This document shows positions 1-10,680 of a stretch of 28,057 nucleotides of DNA, in pieces. Position numbers and translations under genes: made by a program. The stretch comes from Penium margaritaceum (lineage: Eukaryota > Streptophyta > Zygnematophyceae > Desmidiales > Peniaceae). Position 1 is the stretch's first letter; each line of letters begins with the position of its first letter. The stretch spans positions 100,527 through 128,583 of the forward strand of contig SZWC01006823.1 in assembly GCA_023375785.1 (NCBI GenBank), written 5' to 3'. The notes under the pieces are model-generated. The model did no database searches and had not been told where the DNA came from. It saw only the letters and a program-made list of their open reading frames with translations.

Positions 1-544
1 TGCCACGCCCTAGAAGTACACACATCCCTAAACGCCACAAGTGAGAATTCATTTCCTTAAAATCATGTCCCACGACACGTCAACGTTTGGATTTTTACGC
101 CATTTGGCCGAGGGCATTTTTGCTACCTTCCCCAGCATCTAGTATTCTGCTTCCAGCAAGTCCGAAAACTTTGTACAATGGTCAACAGAAGTTTCAAAAA
201 CTGTATTGATGTTTTTGTGCTATTTGGTCAACTTCTTGAAGGTGCTAGACGTTTACAAAATCCATGCCTTGAATCCGTTGAGGTATAGGTGGATCATCTT
301 GAGGCGACCACTCACAACGCATCGTCTCATGCGTCGCTCGGCTCGAGCGCCAAAGATCCGGCATATGCGTCATTGTGATTCTCGTCATTGTGTATCTGTG
401 CTCACCATGTTTGACACTTGTCAGTGAAGTACACCTGTTGCTAACTACAAGCTATCCATTTTCCCTAATTTCTTGAATTGCCTTCTGCTCCGCAGCCCAT
501 CCCTCTTCATTACCCATGTTCTGTTGGGCGGAACACGTTCAACA
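1..544 (+). repeat. 5' LTR of gypsy element E1
   Basis: It starts with TG and ends with CAACA, directly before CT and the primer-binding site. By eye it aligns along its length with the E2 LTRs. Shared landmarks are a CCCTAA-containing block near the start, GGCCGAGGG near position 105, and a CACTTGTCA/GAAGTACAC block near 413-434. It is strongly diverged from the 3' LTR of E1, which implies an old insertion. Confidence 0.75.
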
Positions 545-546
545 CT

Positions 547-558
547 TGGTATTAGAGC
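547..558 (+). other. Primer-binding site of E1 (initiator tRNA-Met type)
   Basis: TGGTATTAGAGC lies two bases after the LTR end. It differs by one base from TGGTATCAGAGC, the common primer site complementary to the 3' end of initiator tRNA-Met in plant LTR retrotransposons. E2 has a similar site at the same spacing. Confidence 0.8.
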
Positions 559-2010
559 ACAGCGGCAATGGAGGGATAGCCAACACACTAACCTCCAGGC
601 AAAAATCTTCCACAAGTCTTCAGCAAATCTCCCCGTTTGGAATTTCACAGACCTCACGACAACAACTGTGATTAGAGTGCACCCAGTGCCGGCCAGTAGC
701 TGCTTTTGTAGTGAATGGCCTAGCACCGATGACCCCGACGGCCAACCCGGTGATGGACTCCTCGGACTCGCCAAACCGTTCCTCCCCGCCATTACCCGCC
801 GGGTCAACACTTAGCTGAATAGGACGTATTTTCTGACGGGCTCGTGTCTTCAAAGACCTATACTAGAAGCTGTTGACATTCAAGAGCCTGAAGACCCATT
901 TTCTCCAAGAATTTATCACGGCAATGGAGAAGTTACAAAACTTGCACACGTAAGACACAGTGCTCAACGGGAGAAACATTCAACTCTTCAATGAATTATA
1001 AACTTGACCAGTGCTCCCTGAACCATTCGCTCTAGTAAACTCTAAAGGACCAATGGTCAGGATGTGGGTAACAATTTTGGAAGTGTAACTCACCGCTGCT
1101 TGGGTCAAAAACAACAAAAAAGAAACTGAACTTGCGGCCTCACTTTTGTAAGGCACGGTTTTGAGTTGGTTGTACAATGTAAACACCATCCAACGGCAAT
1201 AGGCCATTGGCGGAGCTGGATCAATGGCTCACGCATCTGCTGTCACATCGTTGAGTACAGGCGTTCTACCTCTCAAGAAGATCAATCCGACATGGCATGA
1301 ATCTATGTCTCCGCCAGAGAATCGGTCGGGCTTTGTGCGAGCCACACTCGTCAGCCTCTGGAAAATGAACAAGAAGTCTGACGCGTACTTTAGGCTTCAA
1401 TGCCCACATTAGCAATTGTGTGCAGCATAGAACATGTAGTGTTTTTGCTGTGACCTCATCCCCCAAGAAACTTTTTTTCAATCACAATAACAGCCTCCAG
1501 CCCCACCTTCTGTGATAAACTACCATATTCAGCATTAGAGATAACCTTATGTGAATGGTCGCAGCAGCCGATCTTGTCGTCAACATTGACTACAATATCT
1601 GGATGCACAAATCCAATGGCTGGCGATTCCAAAGCTACAACTCCTATCATGGAGGATGGGATTTATATTCAACATAGTTCTCACCTATAATGGAGATAGC
1701 TGTGGTGGATCAACGAGATCCGCGGCTGTGCTGAACTTGCGAGAAGTTGGGGAACATCTTGTGTGGCTACTAGAAACTATAGAAACAGGGCAAAAATGGT
1801 AAGTTGCGGAGACAATGAGAAGTCCAGAAACGGCAAAGGGCAGGATTGAACTACAAAAATTCTTGTCTGGTCGAAAGAACCTGCGCCGACCGATCGCTCA
1901 TTGACGCGGCTCAAATCGCCGCTAACGAGGGTTATTGAGATTGCAAAGTTTGACAAGGTAAACAAGGATGACCAACCGGTGATACTATAACGAGTGCAAT
2001 CAAGGTGTTG
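559..2010 (+). pseudogene. Decayed gag of E1
   Basis: No long frame survives. Nucleotide similarity to E2 gag is clear at about 1066-1260, which corresponds to the E2 segment encoding LEVYFTAGG and the downstream WW motif, and again near 1600-1650. Stops occur inside the recognisable core, for example in the segment matching E2 'VYFTAG'. I could not find an intact CCHC zinc knuckle here. The coding assignment rests on position between the primer site and the protease and on similarity to E2. Confidence 0.6.
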
Positions 2011-2014
2011 TAAA

Positions 2015-3530
2015 AACTACATAACGGTACCAGCACTATTGGATGGATGAGCTTCTTACTAGTTGGTAAATGACAACTTGGTTTAGATGCTGGGTTTGCA
2101 TATCAAACCAGGGGTGTTTAAAGGGAAAACTGTCGATGAAAGACTGTGGATCCGTCAACTCTTCAAATCTTTTTTAATATTAATCACAAATTGGCACGAC
2201 GTAACAGTCTGGAGAACTTGCCCAATGAGGGACCACAAAATCATCCTCCAGTGTTATTTCTAGTTGTGGTACAATCCGTAGATAGACTACCACACTGGTT
2301 CGGTCTATGTCAGCATAAATGACAGAAAACCACACAAACCTCTCATTGAGAGACCCATGACACAATGGTGGTTGATGGAAGCAGCAGAGGTGGAACTAGT
2401 ACAAGAAGTTATAGTATTTGTAAAATTCTAGCCGACACTGCTAGACATGGCCAAACGTCATCTCAACACGGAGCCCAAACATGGCTAGTCTAGGTAGAGA
2501 CAAGGGAACCAGAAGAAATCACATCTGCAGAGGCGACCACATCGGCCTCAACCCTTTGCAAGCTTGTAGAGGAGTTTACACCACTCGTCGAGGAGTTGGA
2601 AGGTATTTTTCCCGACAGAAAACCCTGAGATTTTCTCCCACATTGCAATGTCAATAACCAAATAGACTTAAAGTGGGATAGGAGACTGAAGGTGAAGGGG
2701 ACCAATCAGTTGATCAACCATAAGCTGACAGAAGTCAAAATGTAACTAGACGAGATGCTCAGTGAGGGATTCATTATACCATCCACATCATCCTATGTAA
2801 CTTTACTTTTTCATGAAAGAAAAACAAAATTGAAGAGATACAGATGTGTGTAGACTATCGAGAATTGAACCACATCACAATCAAGAACCACTACCCCCTC
2901 CTACAAGCAAAAAAGAATTTTGAACAGCTCCACGGAGCAGGAATGTTCACCAAAATCTACCTGTGAATTAGTTATCGTCAGATCTACATTTCCGATATGG
3001 TCATTGAGAAGATGGTGTTCCACACCAGATACAAGTAATTCAAGTCCCCATTATGTCATTTGGACTCATCAATTCCCCCATAACATTCATAGCGGCGATG
3101 AATAACCTTTTTTGCCTGTCTTTAAAACTTGGTTGTCATAAATCTTGACAACATTCCGGCGAACAATCGCACTCGGGAGAAGCACACTGGACATCTCCAA
3201 AAAGAAATAGTGATTTTACAAAAGGGAGAAGTTGTATAAAATAAAACTCTGGAAATGGGACTTTGGTCATCACTGACTGAGTTTTGGACCACACCATCGA
3301 CGACAGATCACTATGGACTCAAAAAAGGTTGAAGCCATTGCTGGTTGGCTAATGCCGACCAACATTTGGGACGTCCAAGTATTTTTTTTGGATTCTGCAA
3401 CTACTACCATCTACTCACTAAGGACTACACCTGAGTGTCAGCACCTCTCTCTGATCTTCCTCATAAAGACAGTAAGTCGGGTTGGGGAGATAGTGAACAA
3501 GAGGTGTTTAACTCTCCGTAAAACGCTCTG
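2015..3530 (+). pseudogene. Decayed protease and reverse transcriptase of E1
   Basis: The protease active-site region is at 2027-2060. It reads V-P-A-L-L-D-G-stop-A-S, the same place where E2 reads V-P-T-L-F-D-G-R-A-S. RT begins near 2550 with a segment equivalent to E2 'FAPLVEQF' and continues through 'LDEMLSEGFIIPSTSS' at about 2748-2790. The catalytic loop at 3140-3151 reads N-L-D-N instead of the usual Y/F-x-D-D. Stops and frame changes are frequent throughout, so no functional polymerase can be made. The order protease then RT is the normal Ty3/gypsy order. Confidence 0.7.
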
Positions 3531-3533
3531 ACC

Positions 3534-3980
3534 TTGACACCATCCCTACAATTGGCGGATCCAATGGTGGACTATGTTATGGTCACCAACGCCTCTAATC
3601 AAGCAATCGGAGCCATTCTCCTCCATGACGACGACGGTAGAGCAATCGGAGCCATTCTCCTCCATGACAAACAACCCATTGTGTACATGTCGCAAAAAGT
3701 ACACTGGCAAAAACTCAAATACACGGTATACGAAAACAAAATTCTCGTAGTCGTGCATGAGTTAAGAATGTGGCGGTGCTACTTGGAACGCCAACAATGC
3801 ATCGTTCGCACCAACCACCACACGCTCAAACATCTCAAAACCCAGCCAAAGTTGAGCTGTCAGCAAGTTTGATGGATGGAGTTCATCGAGTCCAACTTTG
3901 ATTATGACATTGAGTCGCAACATGGAAAAACAAACTTAGCGGATGCTCTGAGTCAAAGACCGGACTTGATGGTCAAAGTT
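3534..3980 (+). pseudogene. RNase H remnant of E1 with an internal 39-bp duplication
   Basis: One frame is open from 3534 to 3872 and encodes the gypsy RNase H fold: an 'AIGAILLHD' segment, 'YMSQKVHWQKLKYTVYENK', and 'WRCYLE..CIVRTNHHTLKHL'. After a stop at 3870-3872 the same frame continues with 'WMEFIESNFDYDIES' and 'LADALSQRPD', the conserved end of the domain. The first strand region is duplicated: the block starting at 3603 repeats at 3642, an in-frame 39-bp (13-residue) tandem duplication absent from E2. In the first catalytic motif the usual D-A-S reads N-A-S. Confidence 0.75.
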
Positions 3981-4129
3981 TACACTCCAGTCATCAAACG
4001 AGACCCATACCTCGCGAGGCCGTTTGCAAAGGATTAGGATTTTGGTGAGTATGATAAAATTATTAGGAGTTTGGTGATTAAGATATGATTTCACGACCCC
4101 TATTTAAGACGATGATTTACTCTCCAGGT

Positions 4130-5441
4130 TATTATACCACCAAACAAAGAGTTGTAATGGATGCTTTGGAGGTTTGCCATGGCACATGTCTGGGTGGAAA
4201 CTTTGGCAAGGACAAGAAGCTTAAGAAGCTAGCAAATTATTATTGGTAGGACAAGATGCAGGCCCACATGATAGCCTTCTGCCAATCAGGTGACACCTGT
4301 CAACGACAAAAATCTTGTTGCATGAGGCTATTCCAGCCTCGCCTTGTTCCGACGGAGCCATGGGTTGACATCAACATGGATTATTCGACAGGGTTGCCTG
4401 CCATTCCCAAGGGCTATGCCGCCATCCTCGTGGTGGTGGAAATTTTTCAAAAAATGTCGCATTTCATTCTGACGACGACCACCATTACTGCAGAGGGAAC
4501 AACGCGTATGCTTTAAAACCAGATTGTGCCACTACACGACATGCCACAAACCATCATCGGCGACAAAGATGGCCGCTTCACTAACCGTTCTTCGTATAAA
4601 CAGATGACGTGTTATGGCAGTCGGATCCAACTATTAACAACGTTCCATCCTCAACGTTACGGCCAAACTGAGTGGACCAATTAGACGTTCCAACAACTCC
4701 TCTCCAATGTATCCCCTGTCCACATGGCACTGATTGGGCAGCAAAACTGCCGGCCGCCAAACTTGCACACAACTTTGCAACTTCCACCGCAACGCGTAAA
4801 ACTTTTTTTTGAGGCGGTCTATGACAAACTTCTTGCCACATCGGCATGACTTCAAACTTAGAGCAGCATTCCCATGGTCCACATCCACCAACGGGATTTC
4901 TCCAGTGTTTGGGAGGAAGCATGACATTCTCTCTGGAAGACATAAGCAGCAATGAAGCGAGCAGGGAATCAACGTTGCCGTGATGACGTGTTCAACTCTG
5001 GCGATTGCGTCCTACTCGGCTCCTCACACATCAAACTCCGTGGATAGGACTTCACAAATCTTGCACCCAGGTGGCTGGGGCCATTTGAGATCAAGCGAAT
5101 GGAAACCCCTGTCATCGCTCGACTTCGCCTACTAGACACCATGGTGATCCCACCTTGTCTTCCCATCAGCAAGCTCAAGCATTACCGAGATCCCAGGGAG
5201 AACTTCCTTGGTAGAGACGTTGCTCCTCCACCCCATTTTCAAGTAGGCAAGGATAGAGAGTATATGATTGAAGACATCTCCAGGCATCGATGCCGTGGAA
5301 AAGTGACAGAGTCTCTAGCCAAGTGGCAGAACCACGACGCCGTGCACAACAGCTACGAGCGCTATGACAATGTCCAAGACCATTATATGATTGATGGCTG
5401 CTTTCGTTTTCATTGGCCTACGCCTGCTAAGGCGTTGGGAC
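4130..5441 (+). pseudogene. Integrase and chromodomain remnant of E1
   Basis: The zinc-finger region is near 4155-4320, with 'CQSGDTCQRQK' giving the CxxC-like half. The catalytic core follows. The first Asp is at 4379-4381 (M-D-Y-S-T-G-L-P), the second at 4562-4564 (G-D-K-D-G-R-F) and the Glu at 4670-4672 (Y-G-Q-T-E). All three catalytic residues are therefore still visible, but they lie in different frames separated by stops. The chromodomain is near 5267-5405, with 'EDISRHRCRGK', 'AKWQNHD', 'NSYERYDNV' and 'HYMIDGCF' matching the corresponding E2 blocks. Chromodomains after integrase define the chromovirus clade and are thought to guide integration to marked chromatin. The segment ends where a solo LTR has been inserted. 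Confidence 0.75.
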
Positions 5442-5959
5442 CGTTACGTCAAGCGGAATGTAGGTGGTTCATAAGGATGAGGTGCACAGACGATTTGGGA
5501 GTTTGGGACAGTTGGATAGTTTGTATTAAGCATTAAGTGCACTTTGTTGACAAGTTTCAAGCGAGTCGAGCACATGTACACAATATTGAATGCAAATGAG
5601 GCATCATTGGCGTTTGAGCTGAGTGACGCAAGTGAGGTCGCGCCGTGACTTGCAGATTCATGAAGCTCCGTCAAGAAGTCGGGGGGCTTCGAGAACATTG
5701 CAACTCTTCTATGTAAAAGTTGACCAAAAGATATCTAAAAATCGATGTGGTTTGCAACTCTTCTGTCAATCATTCTATAGAGTGATTTTAGTTGTTAGCA
5801 ACTCATGGGATGAAACACAGCAGGGCGGGGCAGTTGGCCAAAATGCCCTCGGCCAAACAGCGCAAAAATAATACAGTCACCATGCGGTGGGCCATGAGTT
5901 TAAGAACAAAAATGCCCACTCGCGAGTTTTAGGGAATCTTCTACAACGTGGACGTAACA
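5442..5959 (-). repeat. Inverted solo LTR of the same gypsy family, with perfect 5-bp TSD
   Basis: Read on the minus strand, this ~518-bp block starts TGTTACGTC and ends GACGTAACG. The ends are therefore inverted repeats, with one mismatch at the final base (CA to CG). It aligns with the E2 LTR over its whole length: a CCCTAA block, a GAGTGG block, GGCCGAGGG, the AACTTGTCA and AAGTGCAC block, and an ending like CTACATTCCG. It is flanked by GGGAC at 5437-5441 and GGGAC at 5960-5964, a perfect 5-bp target-site duplication. No internal region remains, so it is a solo LTR left by recombination between two LTRs. Confidence 0.85.
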
Positions 5960-5972
5960 GGGACGACACGAC

Positions 5973-5990
5973 TAGAAGGGGGAGAGGGGA
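5973..5990 (+). other. Polypurine tract of E1
   Basis: A purine run of the form AGAAGGGGGAGAGGGGA directly precedes the TG that begins the E1 3' LTR. E2 has AAAAGGGGGAAAG in the same place. Confidence 0.7.
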
Positions 5991-6501
5991 TGTGCTACGT
6001 TCCAGTCATAAACAAATACCTAAACAACGTGAGTGGATGTTTATGTCCTTCCGTCCATGGCCCACTGCGCGTCGACCTCAAGATTTTTACGCATTTCAGC
6101 TAAGGGTATTACGATCAGGTGCCCCAACCTTTGGTGTTCTCCTTCTGAAGGTTTCGAAACTTCGACCACGTAGAGTGGTGGAGAGACGGGCCACGAACTT
6201 TATCAATGTTTTGACACTGTTCGATTGACTTCTCGATGGCACCAGATGTTTGCATTATCACGCCTCAATATTCTCAAAATTCCCTGACTTATCGGCGGAA
6301 TTCTCGAAGTAACCACTCGCAATGCGCCGTTGCACGCGTCGTCCGGCACGAGCGTCGAAGACCCAGTATGTGCCTCATTCTCATTATTGTTATTGTGTGC
6401 ATGCACTTGACTTGTTCTACGCTTATAATGGAAGTACACATACTAATGATGAAGATAATCCATTTTCCTAGTTATTTGAGTATTCTTATGATCCACACCT
6501 C
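5991..6501 (+). repeat. 3' LTR of E1, first part (interrupted by E2)
   Basis: It starts with TG after the polypurine tract and matches the E1 5' LTR in several blocks: the TTTTTACGC segment, a CGAGCG block followed by CATTGTG-like repeats, and the CCATTTTCC segment near 6462. It stops at 6501, about 40 bp short of the expected LTR end, where the E2 LTR begins. Confidence 0.7.
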
Positions 6502-7045
6502 TGGTACGTACCAGACGTACACGAGTCCCTAATCTTTCTAAGTAGGCATTACTGTTGTTACACAAAACAGCCCATCGCATCGCGAGAACCGCGATACTCA
6601 CTGCGAAGGCGGAGGGAAAACTGGTCAGCAGTCCCGCCCTCAGTGGATATTCTTGAACCTTCTCATAGCTTTGACCACTTTTGCAAATCTACGAATGTAA
6701 GTGTCATGACCTTTCGGTCGACTTCTCGACGCATCTCAACGAATCTGGATTTATGAAGATGCATCGCGCATCTTCACCATCAATTCTCAAAGACCCCCAT
6801 CTTCTCGGCGAACCTTCTCAAATCTGACCACTCAAGACATGACCCTGCATGCATCTCTCGACATTCGACCCAACGACCCCGAATTTGTAACTCGATACCT
6901 GTATATGTATGTTCGATCATTTCGACACTTGTCATTGAATCACACTTACCTCTACTTATAAATTTCTCAAATGTCTCTTATTCTCAATCGTGTTTTACCT
7001 CACAACTTCTACCTGTGCACCATCTACATTTATCTCGGCATAACA
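6502..7045 (+). repeat. 5' LTR of E2
   Basis: It begins TGGTACGTACC and ends CATAACA, just before the primer-binding site. It aligns throughout with the 3' LTR at 12015-12566. A TATAAA at 6958-6963 is a possible core promoter element, though it lies close to the LTR end and the matching site in the 3' LTR is degenerate. Confidence 0.85.
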
Positions 7046-7047
7046 CT

Positions 7048-7059
7048 TGGTATCAGAGT
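7048..7059 (+). other. Primer-binding site of E2 (initiator tRNA-Met)
   Basis: TGGTATCAGAGT starts two bases after the LTR end and matches the common initiator tRNA-Met primer site except at the last base. Confidence 0.9.
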
Positions 7060-7227
7060 GCAACAGTGCTAGAGAGGCATTCGACTACATTACCCATCCA
7101 AAGGACTATCTCGCACAAGTATTCAGCGCATCTCCCACGTCAAGACTTCGCAGAATTTGCGACTACAACGTGAAGCAAACGAGCGCAACCGACGATTAGC
7201 ACCGGGTCTTCGACGACGACTTCGGCA

Positions 7228-8400
7228 ATGGAGGAGCAGAACGTGCCGATGCACACGAACTCTGAATCGACAGCAAATGCTGGCGTGGCAAGATTTGCAA
7301 CGGCAATAACTACCCCTACAACCTCGACAACCAATCCGGTCACGGACCCGACGGTGACAAACTACCCACCCCAACCAATTGCCTCGACAAGGACAGCAAG
7401 GATGACAACTGACACTTGACGATAGGCGCGGATCAACAAGGAACTCGCGAATAGGATCTCTGCAATCAAAGGAATCAACAACCACCTGCTCCAACAACTC
7501 AACATCGCGATGGAGGCTCTTCGCAATGCAAGCGCACGTGAAGCGGTGCTCGTCGAGAGAAATTCCCAACTCTCGAGAGAACCTAAAATTTGTCTGGCAC
7601 CACTACATCCATTCGATCCTGCACAATACAGAAGACCAACGGTTTGGATGTGGCTGACGAGTTTGGAAGTGTACTTCACCGCTGGTGGGGTCAATGACGA
7701 TCAAAAGAAACTTGATCTCACGGTCGTGCTTTTGCGTGGCACGAAGTTAAGTTGGTGGTCCGATCTAAAGCCCATCCAACAGCAACAGGAGATCAGCGGA
7801 GCATCATCAACGGCTCACGGCACCCGTCTCACATCACCTACCACATGCATTCTACCCATGGAGCAGATCAACCCACAGTGACAAGACGCGCTAATGCCAC
7901 CAACCGACTGGAACAAATTCTCGCGCGCGATGCTTGCACGCTTTGAACAACTGAATGAAAAATCTGACGTAGGGTACAAACCCCAGTGCCTACGTTAGCA
8001 GTACAGCGTGGCAAAGTACACACGGATGTCCCACGAGATTATCACTTGAGCAGACATTGCCTATGACAAACTCTGTTTTCACTACAACAACGGCCTCAAG
8101 TGAGATATCAGACAAGCAATTGATATTTTTGGTATCCAGAATGACTTGTCGCGGATGATCGCAATAGCATAAAGGATCCACAGCGGCGATGGCAACGCTC
8201 AGATCCACGAATCCTATGGTTGGCGACCTCCTAACCACAATAATTTTTCAAATGGAAAAAGACTAGTCGGGGGACTCCTCGACTCCGATGGAAGTGGATG
8301 TCATTGAACTAAGAGACACACAAACCTGCTACAACTACGGAAAAGTCGGGCACATTTCTCGCAGTTGTCGGAGCAAGCAGCAGGTAAAAAAGGGGGAGAA
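7228..8400 (+). pseudogene. Gag of E2, interrupted
   Basis: The frame starting at 7228 gives a Thr/Pro-rich leader that stops at 7417-7419. The gag core is in the open stretch at 7510-7881: 'LHPFDPAQYRR', then 'W..LEVYFTAGGVNDDQKKLDL', then 'LRGTKLSWWSDL'. That is the characteristic gypsy gag order (P-F, W-LE-YF, D-Q-K, WW). A nucleocapsid zinc knuckle is at 8327-8368, reading C-Y-N-Y-G-K-V-G-H-I-S-R-S-C. The expected second Cys of the CX2CX4HX4C pattern is Tyr, so zinc binding is probably lost. Stops separate the core from the knuckle. In a working element Gag would form the particle and bind the RNA. Confidence 0.75.
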
Positions 8401-8599
8401 GTTGCAAAAAAACGAGTCAGAAAACAAAAAAGGGAAAGAGTAAAGGGTGCAACTCTTGCCCGTGAGGAGCAATTTGTGCCAAACAATTGTCGATCTGAAT
8501 GGACCACATCGCCGCGGAGGGTTTCTTAGATCGCAAAGTTTGACGAGGGGTACGAGGACGAATAACCGGTGATAATGCTAACTGTTCAGCCTGGAGGAT

Positions 8600-8720
8600 G
8601 CAAACGTCGCAGAACGGTACCGACACTATTCGATGGAAGAGCTTCAAACAAATTTGTAAGCAACGACCTGGTTCGCAAGCTGGATTTGTAGACCAAATCA
8701 GGGATATTTGAAGGAAACCG
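8600..8720 (+). pseudogene. Aspartic protease remnant of E2
   Basis: At 8617-8691 the frame reads V-P-T-L-F-D-G-R-A-S-N-K-F-V-S-N-D-L-V-R, the typical retropepsin active-site segment. The motif usually has D-S/T/G-G-A/S; here it is D-G-R-A (8632-8643). E1 has D-G-stop-A at the same place. A shared ancestor with D-G-G-A, a variant seen in plant gypsy elements, explains both by single G changes. A stop follows shortly after. The enzyme would normally cut the Gag-Pol polyprotein. Confidence 0.65.
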
Positions 8721-9153
8721 TCGACGGGAGATTACAGATATGGAGACTCCGAGAACCACTACGACTACAAATGGAAGATCTACAAGATGTAACAGTCTGG
8801 AGGTCTTGTCTAATGATCAACCACAAAATCATCCTCAAACGAGATTTGCTACACCGACACAATCCGCAGGCTGACTGGAATAGCGCCGAGGTCTACGTGG
8901 AGATTGACAGTGCAAACAACAACTTCTGCATGCAAGACGGAAGCAAACAGCGTAAGAAACAAAGGTAGAAGCAGCAAAAGAAGCCGCAAAAGCCGAAAAG
9001 CAACAACCTATATTGTTGACACCGCTCAACGTGGCCAAGCACTGTATTTGGCAAAGGACGTGTTTGTGGCTTGTACATCTTCAGCAAATGGGAGAAGCGG
9101 AAATGGAAGTAGCTGACTCATCATCCACTTCATCAGCCTCATCGGCCTTGACA

Positions 9154-9960
9154 AAGTTCGCGATGGTACCTGAAGAGTTTGCACCACTCGTGGAGCAGTT
9201 TACGAACGTCTTCCCCGAAAAACTCCCGAAAACTTTACCTCCTCAGTGGGACATCAATCATCACATCAAACTGAAGCCGGACAGCAGACCTACCATGCGA
9301 GGGGCCTATCGGATGAGCGATCATGAGCTGACCGAGCTTAAAAAACAGCTCGACAAGATGCTCAGTTAGGGGTTCATCTGCCCATCCACGTCACCAAACG
9401 CCACACCAATATTATTTGTGAAAACGAAAACTGGCGAGATGCGGATGTGCGTGGATTACAAGCTTTGAACGACACTACCATCAAGAACCGCTACCCTCTC
9501 CCCTGAGCCGATGAACTTTCAACCAACTCCAAGGACCCAAAATTTTCAACAAAATCGACTTACACATCGGATATCACCAGATACGCGTGACAGGCGCCGA
9601 CATAGAGAAGACAACATTCCGAACCCGCTACGGGCACTTCGAGTTCACGGTAACGTTGTTTGGACTCTCGAATGCCCCATCGACATTCATGGCAGCAATG
9701 AACAACATTTTCCATCCGTACCTCGACTATTTTGTCGTGGTATACCTCGACAACATTTTGGTATACAGCCGCACCTCGGAGGAGCACGATGAAAATCTTT
9801 GAAAAGCTCTTGAAGTTTTACAAGAGAGTTTTTTTTGGAAAACTCTCAAAATGTGACTTTAGTCATCGATCGATCGAGTTTTGGGTCACATCAACAACTG
9901 CTGACGGATCACCATGGATCCCAATAAAGTGGTAGCAGTCGCTAATTAGTCGACCCCGAC
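9154..9960 (+). pseudogene. Reverse transcriptase of E2, broken, with YLDN active site
   Basis: Open pieces cover most of the RT. They are 'FAPLVEQFTNVFPEKLP' through 'ELTELKKQLDKML' (9166-9366), then a TAG at 9367-9369, then '[20 protein letters not shown]'. After a frame change come '[19 protein letters not shown]' and '[14 protein letters not shown]' in the open frame 9587-9802. The catalytic loop at 9743-9754 is Y-L-D-N rather than Y-L-D-D. Downstream there are further stops in the thumb/connection region. The domain would copy the element RNA into DNA. Confidence 0.85.
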
Positions 9961-10127
9961 CAACGTTTAAAGAAATTCAAATTATTCTTGGATTATGCAA
10001 TTACTACCGGCGATTCGTGCGGGACTACGCGCGAGTGTCAGTGCCTCTTTTCGACCTCACTAAAAAATGAGTGGCGGTGGGGAGACATCAAACAAGAAGC
10101 GTTCACCGCTTCGCAGAACGCTCTGAC

Positions 10128-10566
10128 CTCGGCGCCAGCCCTACAATTAGCCGATCCAATGGTCGACTACATCATGGCTACGGATGTGTGAGACCGAGCC
10201 ATTGGCGCGATTCTTTTGCAAGACCAAGGCAACGGCGAACAACCGGTCACCTACATGTCTTGAAAACTGCGAGGAACAGAACTCAACTACGCGGTCCACG
10301 AAAGGGAGATGTTGGCGGTCCTGCACGCGTTCAAGACGTGGCGATGCTATCTGGAGTGCCGCCGATGCATTGTCTGCACCGACCACCACGCACTGAAACA
10401 TTTTAAGACGCAGTCGAATCCCAGCCGACATCAAACCCGATGGATGGAGTTCTTTGAATCGGGGTTGGACTACGAAATCGAGTACCGGCCAGGAAAGACC
10501 GATCCGGCGGATGCGCTGAGCCGCCGACCAGATTTTATGACTGACGTGGCAACCTTACAACTATAG
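10128..10566 (+). pseudogene. RNase H of E2, interrupted
   Basis: The segment encodes 'LADPMVDYIMATDV', then a stop, then 'AIGAILLQDQ', 'YAVHEREMLAVLHAFKTWRCYLE', 'CTDHHALKHF', 'TRWMEFFESGLDYEIEYRPG' and 'DPADALSRRPDF'. These are the successive conserved blocks of gypsy RNase H, from the first catalytic Asp to the end of the domain. The last part (10309-10566) is one open frame ending in TAG. Stops fall between the first catalytic strand and the rest. In a working element it would degrade the RNA of the RNA-DNA hybrid. Confidence 0.85.
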
Positions 10567-10680
10567 TGAGACCCATACCTCGAGCGATTGTTCGCACAAA
10601 GCTAAGACCAGCACGGCGGATATGATAAACCCAGATTATGGTTCGACGCACCCTACTGGTGACGACGCTTCACTCGCCAA

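Noticed and set aside
547..558. tRNA gene fragment
   Set aside because: The match is a 12-base primer-binding site directly after an LTR, with no surrounding tRNA structure.
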